From NCBI GenBank assembly GCA_022821545.1, contig JAJEDJ010000036.1, positions 1 to 64,000 of the forward strand: 64,000 nucleotides of DNA, read 5' to 3'. The notes under the pieces are model-generated. The model had not been told where the DNA came from and did no database searches. It saw only the letters and a program-made list of their open reading frames with translations. The translations under genes were made by a program, and so were the position numbers. Shown here piece by piece: positions 56,458 through 64,000 of this stretch. Positions within the stretch are counted from its first letter, which is position 1. Each line of letters begins with the position of its first letter. The DNA is from Caldilineaceae bacterium (GTDB lineage: Bacteria; Chloroflexota; Anaerolineae; Caldilineales; Caldilineaceae).

Positions 56458-56916
56458 TCAATCCAACCCGACCACCACCAACTCTTCCTTCTCTTCTTTG
56501 TCTTCGTACACTCGCACGAACTCCATCGCCATACACGATTCCAGAAAACGTTCCGCTGGAATTCCCTGCGTGCGGCGGCTCCGCTCGATAAACTGAAACG
56601 CTTGCGACCAGCTCAACCTGGACTGAAAAAACGCGCCGATCAAAGGCAACGGGATCGGGATACGCACATTTACCGCCTTTGATTTTCCGTTCGTATAGAC
56701 TTCACATACGTAAACGCGCAGCCAGAAAAAGAGAACACGGCGCAAGAATGTGCCGTACGGCTGGCGGCTGCCCTCCCGGACCTGGCGTACGATCTGCGGC
56801 AGCGCCTCCTGCCCCCCTTCCCACTTTTCCGCAATTGGGCCGTCGCTGGGGACTGTGATTGCCGACCTTGAGCGGGTCGGCAGTTGGCTGCCTCCATCCC
56901 GATTGTCTCTATCCAT
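56458..56916 (-). CDS. Unknown protein sharing a segment with SHOCT-like neighbours
   Basis: 152 residues, no signal peptide. The middle segment AVNVRIPIPLPLIGAFF resembles the VNLTIPIGLVNMG segment of the 54136 protein, so it may be a degenerate relative of that domain without the SHOCT helices; the ends (KWEGGQEALPQIV, EKEELVVVGLD) match nothing I know. It starts 50 bases downstream of the DUF4097 gene in the same operon. Confidence 0.6.
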   Translation of the reverse strand: MDRDNRDGGSQLPTRSRSAITVPSDGPIAEKWEGGQEALPQIVRQVREGSRQPYGTFLRRVLFFWLRVYVCEVYTNGKSKAVNVRIPIPLPLIGAFFQSRLSWSQAFQFIERSRRTQGIPAERFLESCMAMEFVRVYEDKEEKEELVVVGLD

Positions 56917-56966
56917 TCTGTTCCTCCATGTTCACCTGGGCGCCTACTCGGCGGCGCCTGTCGCAG

Positions 56967-58481
56967 CTACGAAGCCCGGCTGCCCAGCGCATCCAACAGC
57001 TCCTCCGCCTCGGCAGCCGAGATCTTCCCCTTCGACAGCATGCGCAGTACCGTCAACCGCTCCTCCTCGGAGACCGGCTCAACGTCCTCCTCATTCCCGA
57101 CGTCCACCTCCACATTCACGTCCACGTCGATATCCTCAATGTCAGGCAGCGGCTCCTCGTCTCGCACAGAAGCCCCGGACGACGGCGCATCCGTGTCGAA
57201 ACTGAAGCTCCAGCTGCGGGCATCCTCCCAACCCCCTTCGGCCGCCCTCTTGCCCGCCGTCCGCAGTTTGCGCCGCAGCGTTCTGCTTAGCGACCGGGCA
57301 ATGTGACGCTGCGCACGGGCGGCTTGCCGTGCCCCACGCACGCCCTCTTCCTCGCCAAGTCCTTTCAGAATACCGCCGGATTCGAGATGCACGCTGCCCC
57401 CGGCCACCAGGGAATAGCTGCCCTTTCCCGCCCCGGCGCGGAACGTATGCGCGCCCGGGCCGCGCGCCACCATGGTTGCGCCTCCTTCGACCGTGAGCCC
57501 ACCGCCGCACACTGCCTTGAAAGAACCCCCTTCCTGGTCATCCAAACGACACCGTACATCGCCCCCCGCGGCCACGTTGACATTTCCGCGGACTGTCGCC
57601 AGCTCGACGCTGCCGCCGCACTTGGCCGACAGCGAACCCCCGCATCCCTCTACCACCAGGTCGCCGCCTACGCCGCCCAGCGAAATTGAACCGCCCACTT
57701 CACGCAGTTTCGCCCGTCCATGCGCCTTTCTGCAGGACAGGGCGCCGCGTACGGTCTCGGCCGTCAGGTCGCCCATCACCCGGCTCACCGCCGCCTCCCC
57801 CACTTCTGCGAGGTGCAGCTCTCCGTTCACCCGATCGCAGGCGACTTTGCCCCGCACGCCGCGCAGGCTGACCCGCCCCATCGCCCTGCCGACCGCGGCC
57901 GCGCCGTCAACGTTTATGAACTCCACTGCGCCGTCCGCTCTATCGACAACCGCGTTTCCGCCCGCATTCTGCACGTCAACGTCCGCGCGCGCCCGCTTTA
58001 CCCGTACCGCGGACACGTTTTGCAACGTTAATCGCCCTGCTACCTCGGCGATCGAGATCGCCCCGCCAATCTGCTCCGCAATCAAATCGCCGTGTGCCCG
58101 TTTCGTCACCTCCACCCCGCCGGCCGCGTGCGCCACGTTCACACGGCCCCCCGCGCTCCCGATCCGCACGCTGCCGGTCTCCTCCACCAGCAAATCCCCG
58201 CCGGACTGTTCAACTTCCACCCCGCCCCGCACGTTGCTTACTTTCACCAGGCCGCCCGCCGCGCTTTTCACCAGTTCACTCGCCTGCGGCAGGCGCACCG
58301 TGCATGAACCCTCGGTCGCGATCTCGAGTTGCTCCGGCTTGGCCTCCACGATCGGCTGGTTTCCATGACCGTCCACCTCGACCAGCGCCTGATCCCAACC
58401 CTCGACCAGCAGATCTCCGCCGCAACGGATCCGCACGCGCGGGTCCGGAGATTCCGGTTCCACCTGTATCCGCTCACTCAT
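56967..58481 (-). CDS. DUF4097-type beta-repeat protein with C-terminal SHOCT-like domain
   Basis: 504 residues. Residues about 10-390 are a regular repeat of short beta-strands with Gly-Gly turns (GGDLLVE, GGRVNVAHAAGGVEV, VGGDLVVEGCGG), the beta-helix/DUF4097 look. A Arg/Lys-rich linker (about 395-430) follows, then an acidic stretch (DIEDIDVDVNVEVDVG) and the SHOCT-like EEERLTVLRMLSKGKISAAEAEELL at the C-terminus. No signal peptide, so the beta-helix would be cytoplasmic unless exported otherwise. LiaX-like architecture of envelope-stress systems. DUF2089 gene is upstream. Confidence 0.85.
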   Translation of the reverse strand: MSERIQVEPESPDPRVRIRCGGDLLVEGWDQALVEVDGHGNQPIVEAKPEQLEIATEGSCTVRLPQASELVKSAAGGLVKVSNVRGGVEVEQSGGDLLVEETGSVRIGSAGGRVNVAHAAGGVEVTKRAHGDLIAEQIGGAISIAEVAGRLTLQNVSAVRVKRARADVDVQNAGGNAVVDRADGAVEFINVDGAAAVGRAMGRVSLRGVRGKVACDRVNGELHLAEVGEAAVSRVMGDLTAETVRGALSCRKAHGRAKLREVGGSISLGGVGGDLVVEGCGGSLSAKCGGSVELATVRGNVNVAAGGDVRCRLDDQEGGSFKAVCGGGLTVEGGATMVARGPGAHTFRAGAGKGSYSLVAGGSVHLESGGILKGLGEEEGVRGARQAARAQRHIARSLSRTLRRKLRTAGKRAAEGGWEDARSWSFSFDTDAPSSGASVRDEEPLPDIEDIDVDVNVEVDVGNEEDVEPVSEEERLTVLRMLSKGKISAAEAEELLDALGSRAS

Positions 58482-58547
58482 TTTGCTCCCCTCCCATGCC
58501 TGCGCATCTGTCCTTGCCCTCCCGTCTACCGGCAGGGCAAGGAAATT

Positions 58548-58931
58548 CTATCCGTTCTGCAACTGCTCCATTGCCGCTTCATAACTGAGTTCACCCTCCT
58601 CCAGCTGCTCCAGGATCTGCCGCCGGGCCTTCTCCGGCAGAGGCGCCGGCTCGTCGCGGCCCGGCTCAAATCCCATCGCCCGGATCATCTCGTGCAACCG
58701 TCCCCGCAGCGTCGGGTACGACATTCCCAGTTCCTCCTCCATCCGGTTGAACTTCCCCTCACAGCGGATAAACGTGGCCGCGAACTCCATCTGCTCCTGC
58801 GTCAGTCCGGCGAAGGGCGTCTCGACCAGGAACCGCCCCTCCACCCGGCTGTCGCACTCCCGGCAGAAAAAGCCGGTAACGGTCAAATCTCCTGCCTGGC
58901 AGATAGGGCAGGCTGTAGGTAGTGGATTCAT
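58548..58931 (-). CDS. DUF2089 zinc-ribbon/HTH protein
   Basis: 127 residues. N-terminal zinc ribbon Cys8, Cys11, Cys23, Cys26 (CPIC ... CREC); the central region with FIRCEGKFNRMEEELGMSYPTLRGRLHEMI is the DUF2089 helix-turn-helix; the tail LEEGELSYEAAMEQLQNG resembles the SHOCT-like motif of the neighbours. Probably the DNA-binding regulator of this operon, possibly acting on the repeat TCAACTTT...AAAGTTGA at 59254-59279. It shares ATGA with the preceding 81-codon gene. Confidence 0.88.
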   Translation of the reverse strand: MNPLPTACPICQAGDLTVTGFFCRECDSRVEGRFLVETPFAGLTQEQMEFAATFIRCEGKFNRMEEELGMSYPTLRGRLHEMIRAMGFEPGRDEPAPLPEKARRQILEQLEEGELSYEAAMEQLQNG

Positions 58932-59173
58932 AGTGTCGTCTCCATCCGCTTATGTCCGGAGTAGTCGGCCATGGCCAGCCTCGCCTCCGTCCGTCGGTAG
59001 CGCTGCTGCAGAGCAGTTCCCCTTGCAACCATCCACTCTCCAAATCGCAAAAACAACCTCGCCTGCCAGCGAGGCACGCGCCGGTACGGGCGAAGTCCAT
59101 GATACATTCCGGCTTCTGAAGTCAGCTTCTCCCGCTGCAACTTTTCTTCCAGTGCCATTCGTTCTAAAAACAT
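58928..59173 (-). CDS. Small basic protein heading the envelope-stress operon
   Basis: 81 residues, rich in Arg (MALEEKLQREKLTSEAGMYHG, YRRVPRWQARLFLRFGEWM), with one amphipathic or weakly hydrophobic segment around RLFLRFGEWMVARG. No family recognised. It is the first gene after the consensus promoter (59222-59250), and its stop overlaps the DUF2089 start (ATGA), which supports it being real. Confidence 0.65.
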   Translation of the reverse strand: MFLERMALEEKLQREKLTSEAGMYHGLRPYRRVPRWQARLFLRFGEWMVARGTALQQRYRRTEARLAMADYSGHKRMETTL

Positions 59174-59221
59174 CTGCTACAATCCTTTGATATTTTGAAA
59201 CACGTGAACAATATTATCAAC

Positions 59222-59279
59222 ATTATACTAAGAAAAATTAAATATGTCAACACTCAACTTTAAATTTCGTGAAAGTTGA
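59222..59279 (-). promoter_or_regulatory. Perfect-consensus promoter with upstream inverted repeat
   Basis: On the minus strand TTGACA (59250-59245), 17-base spacer, TATAAT (59227-59222), in an AT-rich island. Immediately upstream of the -35, TCAACTTT (59254-59261) and AAAGTTGA (59272-59279) form a perfect inverted repeat, a likely regulator site. It drives the minus-strand operon 59173 to 54136. Confidence 0.85.
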
Positions 59280-59415
59280 TAACGAAATAGACCGACTCGG
59301 CCCGGATAGGCCGGTCTTTCTCTCCAATCTGTGCTTGGAACGCCTCGAACGGCAGCCGCACGAATCCGCCAAACCTGCTCCTGACCCACCGGATTCCTCT
59401 CGGGCCCTGCTGGAA

Positions 59416-59443
59416 TTGGATTCTCTCGCAAAACAGATATAAT
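59416..59443 (+). promoter_or_regulatory. Promoter of the sugar ABC importer operon
   Basis: TTGGAT (59416-59421), 16-base spacer, TATAAT (59438-59443). The leader to the ATG at 59549 is about 100 bases. The rest of 59280-59415 shows nothing else. Confidence 0.6.
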
Positions 59444-59548
59444 TCCGAAGCGTGTGCATCGGCCCGACCACAAGTCCCGGCCTGATGACCGTGCAATCCC
59501 CATCTTCAATCTTCATCTTCAATCCACTGCGCCAGGAGGTCTCCTTCA

Positions 59549-60862
59549 ATGAAGTTGAATTCAGGTAGATCCAGATTCCATACACTACTTGCCATTTCCA
59601 TCCTGTGCCTATTCCTGTTTAGCGCCTGTGCGCCCATCGCGGCCCCCGCAGCCAGTGGACCCGGCCCGGCGATGGTCGAAATCCGTCTTGCTTCCTACGG
59701 CTTGGGTGACGCCTGGAACAACACGCTGGAACAAACAATCGACGGTTTCCGCGAGCAGAATCCCAACATCAGCGTGAAAGTCGAGTTCCGTCCCATCGAC
59801 GCCTACTGGGACAAACTACAGACTGAATTCGCCGCCGGTACCGCGCCCGACGTCACTATTAATCAGATGAACTGGGTCATCCCCGGCGCCGCCCGCGGCA
59901 TGTTTGTAGATCTGGTGCCCTTCATTGAGGCGGACCAAGTTGACATGGACGCTTACTTCTACGATATGGAACCGGAGTGGGGCTGGAAAGGCGGTCTCTA
60001 TGGTGGGCTCCTCTATGCCGGCGGCCAGGTTCTCTACATTAACAAGGACCTGCTGGCCTCGGCAGGGCTGGACTTCCCGTCCGCCGGCTGGACGTGGACC
60101 GACATGCTCTCCTATGCCCAGCAGCTGACCGACCCCGACAACGACCAGTGGGGTCTCTACATCAGCCCGCTCAATCCTCCTTACTGGGGCGCCTCCTTCA
60201 TCCATGGCGCCGGCGGCGCCGTTCTCAGTGATGACCGCGCCAGCTGTACCCTGACCTCCCCCGAATCGCAGGCCGGCCTCCAGTACATCGCCGACCTCAT
60301 CTTCGAACACAAGGTCATGCCCGCTCCCGTTACCCTGCAAGGTCAGGAGAATCCCTTCCTCACCGGCAAAGTCGCCATCTACTTCGGTGGTACCTGGCAG
60401 GAAGGTCAGATCCGCCAAGCCGGATTCGATTGGGATTTCGCCCACATGCCCGCCCACCCCGATACCGGCATTCGCAGCGTGCAGATGGGCTCCAACGCCT
60501 GGTCCGTACTCAGCACCAGCGAGCATGTTGAAGAGTCCTGGCAGCTCGTCAGATTTCTTATGGGCGAAGGCGGACAGACAGGCATGATGGCCAACGGTGT
60601 GCCCGGGCTGACCGCAGTCGTGGAAAGCGATGACTATCTCGCCCTTCATCAGCCCCAGGACATCAGCGTAGTCACCAGCGACTTCGCCAACTACGGCCAT
60701 GACTACTATCCGACGCCCGACACTGGCGAATGGTGGAGCGCCGTCGGCCAGGAACTCTCTGTCGTCTGGTCCGGCGAGGCCACAGTTGAGGAAGCGACTG
60801 AACGCGCCTGTGCAGCCGTCGAAGAGATCTTCGCCCGCCGCCCCGCCGAGTGGGGACAGTAG
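59549..60862 (+). CDS. Sugar ABC importer, substrate-binding lipoprotein (family 1)
   Basis: 437 residues. Signal peptide with lipobox LFSAC (Cys27), then the family 1 pattern: IDGFREQNPNISVKVEF, FAAGTAPDVTINQMNWVIPGAARGMFVDL, GGQVLYINKDLLASAGLDFP, and MGSNAWSVLSTSEHVEESWQLVRFLM. Carbohydrate-binding protein of the CUT1 class; ligand unknown. First gene of the operon, followed by a hairpin and two permeases; no ATPase is present, so a shared MalK-like subunit (perhaps 24240-25346) is needed. Confidence 0.93.
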   Translation: MKLNSGRSRFHTLLAISILCLFLFSACAPIAAPAASGPGPAMVEIRLASYGLGDAWNNTLEQTIDGFREQNPNISVKVEFRPIDAYWDKLQTEFAAGTAPDVTINQMNWVIPGAARGMFVDLVPFIEADQVDMDAYFYDMEPEWGWKGGLYGGLLYAGGQVLYINKDLLASAGLDFPSAGWTWTDMLSYAQQLTDPDNDQWGLYISPLNPPYWGASFIHGAGGAVLSDDRASCTLTSPESQAGLQYIADLIFEHKVMPAPVTLQGQENPFLTGKVAIYFGGTWQEGQIRQAGFDWDFAHMPAHPDTGIRSVQMGSNAWSVLSTSEHVEESWQLVRFLMGEGGQTGMMANGVPGLTAVVESDDYLALHQPQDISVVTSDFANYGHDYYPTPDTGEWWSAVGQELSVVWSGEATVEEATERACAAVEEIFARRPAEWGQ

Positions 60863-60878
60863 ACCCTCCTATGCAACA

Positions 60879-60918
60879 AAAATGGGGAGATGGTAACTGC
60901 CGTCTCCCCATTTTGTTT
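60879..60918 (+). promoter_or_regulatory. Intercistronic stem-loop/attenuator after the sugar-binding protein gene
   Basis: AAAATGGGGAGA (60879-60890) pairs with TCTCCCCATTTT (60903-60914), 12-base loop, with further T-rich sequence GTTT. It looks like a partial terminator that lowers permease transcription relative to the binding protein. The first possible start codon of the permease (60890) lies in the stem. Confidence 0.75.
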
Positions 60919-60928
60919 GGTCCTTATT

Positions 60929-61849
60929 ATGCAATTTCTGCCCGCATTCCGGCGGATGCCCGCCCACATCCGTGGCGAGGCGATCGAGGGCTACCTCTTT
61001 ATTATGCCCTGGCTGGCCGGCCTTTTGGTCTTTGTCGTCGGCCCCATCATCGCTTCCTTCTATCTGAGCCTGACCGATTATGAGGTGATTCGCCCGCCCA
61101 CCTTCGTCGGTCTGCGCAACTTCGATCAGCTCGTTAACGACCGCCTCTTCTGGCAAGCGCTGAAAGTATCGTCGATCTACGTCTTCACCAGCGTGCCCAT
61201 GGGGCTGGTCCTCTCCTTCGCCGTCGCCCTCCTCATGAACCAGAGAGTGCGCTTCGTCAGCCTCTGGCGGACCGTCTACTATATACCCACTCTGGTTCCG
61301 GTTATTGCCAGCACCATGCTCTGGCTCTGGATCTTCAATCCGGAGTTCGGCCTCCTCAATATGCTGCTGGCCCTGGTCGGCATCGATGGCCCCCTCTGGC
61401 TGGGGCACACTCGCTGGGCCTTGCCTTCACTGATTCTCATGAGCCTCTGGACCGTCGGCGCGCCCATGCTCATTTACCTCGCAGGCCTCCAGGGTATCCC
61501 CACCGACCTCTACGAAGCGGCCGAAATCGACGGCGCCGGCGTTTGGGTTAAGTTTGGCAATGTCACCATCCCAATGATGACGCCGGTGATCTTTTTCAAT
61601 CTCGTCATCAACATGATCGCATCTTTCCAGATCTTCGTGCAGCCCTTCATCATGACCGAAGGCGGCCCCCGCTACGCGACCCTCTTCTACGTTCTCTATC
61701 TCTACCAAAACGCTTTCCAGTTCTTCCGCATGGGCTACGCTTCGGCCCTGGCCTGGGTCCTGTTTGCCGTGATTCTGGTACTCACAATAGTGGTCTTCCG
61801 CTCCTCCGCACTCTGGGTCTATTATGAAGGCGAGTTGAGGCAGAGGTGA
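60929..61849 (+). CDS. Sugar ABC importer permease (MalF/UgpA type)
   Basis: 306 residues from the ATG at 60929 (MQFLPAFRRMP); 60890 lies in the hairpin and 60956 is another candidate. No Shine-Dalgarno sequence before 60929 is clear. Six helices, YLFIMPWLAGLLVFVVGPIIASFYLS start, and the EAA loop YEAAEIDGAGVWVKFGNVTIPMM of CUT1 importers. Overlaps the next gene by GTGA. Confidence 0.9.
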   Translation: MQFLPAFRRMPAHIRGEAIEGYLFIMPWLAGLLVFVVGPIIASFYLSLTDYEVIRPPTFVGLRNFDQLVNDRLFWQALKVSSIYVFTSVPMGLVLSFAVALLMNQRVRFVSLWRTVYYIPTLVPVIASTMLWLWIFNPEFGLLNMLLALVGIDGPLWLGHTRWALPSLILMSLWTVGAPMLIYLAGLQGIPTDLYEAAEIDGAGVWVKFGNVTIPMMTPVIFFNLVINMIASFQIFVQPFIMTEGGPRYATLFYVLYLYQNAFQFFRMGYASALAWVLFAVILVLTIVVFRSSALWVYYEGELRQR

Positions 61850-62787
61850 GTAGAACACATCGCCCGGCGTCCGTCACTGACGGCGGACAGATCGAGCAGG
61901 GCTCCGTTGCCGCTCTGCAAGGTCCTTCAGGCTCGCCCCACTGGCTGGCCAGCAGGCGTCGTCGCGTCCTCTTGCAGAAGCTCATTATCTATCCCATTCT
62001 GCTGGCCGGCGCCTGTGTGATGATGATCCCGCTCGTCTGGTTACTCTCCTCCAGTCTCAAAGACAGCGGCCGCATCTTCATCTTCCCGCCCCAGTGGATA
62101 CCCAACCCTTGGCGGCCCGAAAACTACCCGGCAGTGCTGGAGGCAATCCCCTTCATCCGTTTTGCCTGGAACACGGTCTTCGTCACTGCACTCGCCCTGC
62201 TCGGGCAGTTGATCTCGTCAAGCCTGGTTGCCTTCGGCTTTGCCCGACTGCGTTTTCCCGGACGCGACCTTCTCTTCCTGATTCTGCTCGCCACCATCAT
62301 GATCCCTTATCAGGTCACCCTCATCCCGACCTTCATTCTCTTTCGTATTCTTGGCTGGCTCGACACCTACGCCCCACTGATCGTGCCTTACTGGCTGGGT
62401 GGCGGCGCCTTCTTCATCTTTCTGCTGCGCCAGTTCTACATGCGCCTGCCCCTTGATCTCGACGACGCCGGCCGCATCGATGGCGCCAGCACCTTTGGCA
62501 TCTATCGCCATATTATTCTGCCCCAGTCGCGGCCGGCCCTTGGTGTAGTCGCCGTGTTCTCTTTCCTGAACCACTGGAATGATTTCTTCAACCCTCTCAT
62601 CTTTCTGAGCACCACGGAGAAGTACACCCTCGCCCTAGGAATTAACCTCTTTCGCGGCTATCAGGTGACACAATGGCACCTGCTTATGGCCGCCAGCGTG
62701 ATGGTCAGTTTCCCCTGCATTCTGCTTTACGCCCTCGCTCAACGTTACTTTATCCAGGGCATAGTCTTCACAGGCGTCAAACAATGA
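61846..62787 (+). CDS. Sugar ABC importer permease (MalG/UgpE type)
   Basis: 313 residues from GTG at 61846, overlapping the previous stop by 4 bases. A polar N-terminal tail of about 45 residues precedes the first helix (LLQKLIIYPILLAGACVMMIPLVWLL), so a later start is possible. EAA loop DDAGRIDGASTFGIYRHIILPQSRPAL; final residues FIQGIVFTGVKQ are the CUT1 MalG C-terminus. Partner of the preceding permease. Confidence 0.92.
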   Translation: MSRTHRPASVTDGGQIEQGSVAALQGPSGSPHWLASRRRRVLLQKLIIYPILLAGACVMMIPLVWLLSSSLKDSGRIFIFPPQWIPNPWRPENYPAVLEAIPFIRFAWNTVFVTALALLGQLISSSLVAFGFARLRFPGRDLLFLILLATIMIPYQVTLIPTFILFRILGWLDTYAPLIVPYWLGGGAFFIFLLRQFYMRLPLDLDDAGRIDGASTFGIYRHIILPQSRPALGVVAVFSFLNHWNDFFNPLIFLSTTEKYTLALGINLFRGYQVTQWHLLMAASVMVSFPCILLYALAQRYFIQGIVFTGVKQ

Positions 62788-62813
62788 ACTCTTCAGTCGC
62801 AGAGTAAAGAACT

Positions 62814-63929
62814 ATGGGTCGCTCTCACTTTGCCGCGCGCGCGGTCAACAACGGAAAGATTGGCGTCGGCGTACTCGGTCTCGGACAGGGCCGTTCCCAC
62901 CTGCGCGCCTTCCAACTTCTGGATGGCTCTACTGTCGCCGCTGTCTGCGACCAGGACACAGTCCTCGCTGGCCGCGTGGCGCAGGAACACGGGATCGAAA
63001 AGCGCCACCCCGCCTACGAAGCCATGCTCGAAGATCCTGCCATCGATCTGGTCGTCGTCGCTACACCCGACCACCTTCACGGACAGCACGCCATCATGGC
63101 GCTGGAAGCAGGCAAACATGTCCTCTCCGAAATCCCAATGGCGATAACGCTTGACGAATGCCGGCGCATCATCGAACTGACCGACCGCCACGGCCTCAAA
63201 TACCATATGGGCAACCAGGTCCGCTACGCCTTCTGCCTGCGCGACGTGCAGCAGATGATCCGAACCGGCGACCTCGGCGAAATCTTCTACGGCGAGGGCG
63301 AGTACCTGCACACCATGGACGAAATCGTGGCAAATCGCCGGTCCGACCACTGGCGCGTCCACCCGCATACCCCGCAAACTACGCTCCTCGGCGGCGGCCC
63401 CCACGCCGTCGACACCCTCCGCTGGCTGATGAACGTCGATTTCGTCGAGGCGCAGGCCTATCACGCCGAACAGCAATCCCGCTGGCAGACCACCCACACC
63501 ACAGTCGCAATCTTCAAAGCAGCCGGCGGCGCCGTCGCCAAGGTGACCGTATCCTATGGAATGGTGCGCCCCTACTGCCTCTACTACTCTGTCTACGGCA
63601 GCGCCGGCTCCTTCGAACGCACCCGCGACCAGGGCGGCGCCGTCGAGGATACGATCAACTACCACTACCACGACAGGATCGCCGGCGCACGCCGCATGGC
63701 CCCCGTTACCCTTCCCAACTGGAGCAATCCCGCCATCCAGCGCCAACACGCGCTCGGACACGGGACCATGGAAATCGAGCAGGCCCAGCACTTCCTCCGG
63801 GCAATCGTCACCGACGAGGAGCCAGCCATCGGCCCGCGCGAAGCCGCCCGCTCGGTCGCCGCCGGCATCTGCGCACTCCAGTCCGCCGATCAGGGAGGCG
63901 GCCCTGTCGCCATACCCACCTTTGACTGA
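62814..63929 (+). CDS. Gfo/Idh/MocA-family oxidoreductase
   Basis: 371 residues. Rossmann GVLGLGQGRSHL near residues 19-30, VVVATPDHLHGQHAIMALEAGKHVLSEIPMAITLDE, and the C-terminal domain. In most members the Lys of an EKP motif sits at the active site; here it reads EIP, so the usual Lys is absent. It would oxidise or reduce a sugar or inositol using NAD(P). It follows the permease by 26 bases in the importer operon, which supports a role in the imported sugar's metabolism. The last 71 bases of the window show nothing. Confidence 0.9.
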   Translation: MGRSHFAARAVNNGKIGVGVLGLGQGRSHLRAFQLLDGSTVAAVCDQDTVLAGRVAQEHGIEKRHPAYEAMLEDPAIDLVVVATPDHLHGQHAIMALEAGKHVLSEIPMAITLDECRRIIELTDRHGLKYHMGNQVRYAFCLRDVQQMIRTGDLGEIFYGEGEYLHTMDEIVANRRSDHWRVHPHTPQTTLLGGGPHAVDTLRWLMNVDFVEAQAYHAEQQSRWQTTHTTVAIFKAAGGAVAKVTVSYGMVRPYCLYYSVYGSAGSFERTRDQGGAVEDTINYHYHDRIAGARRMAPVTLPNWSNPAIQRQHALGHGTMEIEQAQHFLRAIVTDEEPAIGPREAARSVAAGICALQSADQGGGPVAIPTFD

Positions 63930-64000
63930 TATTCATCTTTTCAGGCAACGACGCAATAGCGCTCTTTGTGCGATGCCCTAGAACTGAACGGCCTACATCT

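Noticed and set aside
59228-59585. Minus-strand frames between the envelope-stress operon and the sugar importer
   Set aside because: They read through the consensus promoter and the sugar-operon promoter; no ribosome binding site.

Overview
The window looks like a chromosomal segment of a Chloroflexota bacterium, probably near Caldilineae/Anaerolineae. This is an inference from gene content: a Tat/lipoprotein hydrolase with a Thr/Pro 'TPTP' linker, ABC-rich operons, HyuA/HyuB, tandem RraA-like proteins, a DUF2089/DUF4097 envelope operon, high GC and short AT-rich promoters. There is no rRNA, tRNA, CRISPR array or complete mobile element. The only mobile DNA is the 3' part of an IS66-type transposase at the left edge.

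Left part (1-10.2 kb): IS66 remnant, Nif3-like protein, then on the minus strand a SelW/Rdx-type gene with an in-frame UGA exactly where the family carries Cys or Sec (1522-1788). It has a promoter, a strong ribosome binding site, a SECIS-like hairpin and an intrinsic terminator. After it come a secreted glycosidase-like lipoprotein, small membrane proteins, an HNH nuclease, an acyl-CoA synthetase and a Uup-type ABC-F protein.

10.2-25.3 kb is all minus strand: a 1201-residue protein with an N-terminal caspase domain and a C-terminal alpha/beta hydrolase, DUF899, RmuC, a class III-like sirtuin, archaeal-type phosphoglycerate mutase, a peptide ABC importer with a fused permease-ATPase, and a MalK/UgpC-type ATPase.

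26-36.2 kb is mostly plus strand and catabolic: a molybdopterin-domain protein, HyuA, a membrane protein, HyuB, an MFS exporter (minus), two tandem RraA-like proteins, an amidohydrolase and a Rieske ferredoxin. 36.2-42.9 kb (minus) holds an XRE regulator with a partner of unknown function and an unusual upstream repeat region, an MFS transporter, the TldD/TldE pair and an aldo-keto reductase.

43.3-46.8 kb is a drug/antibiotic-type ABC-2 exporter operon ending in a GbsR/MarR-like regulator; a perfect 13-bp inverted repeat lies over its promoter. Next on the minus strand come a Rieske oxygenase, an AlaX-type editing protein, RecF, an M16 peptidase, a flippase-like membrane protein and a SWIM zinc-finger protein with a long, possibly attenuated leader. 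54.1-59.2 kb is one minus-strand envelope-stress-like operon with DUF2089, DUF4097/SHOCT-like proteins and an ABC-2 exporter, driven by a perfect-consensus promoter. 59.5-63.9 kb is a sugar ABC importer with a Gfo/Idh/MocA oxidoreductase.

The strongest unexpected item is the SelW-like selenoprotein, which ordinary gene calling would break at UGA. Others are the caspase-hydrolase fusion, the 37.6-37.9 kb repeat region beside the XRE pair, the operator at 43171-43206, and the candidate attenuator or small RNA at 53.66-53.94 kb.
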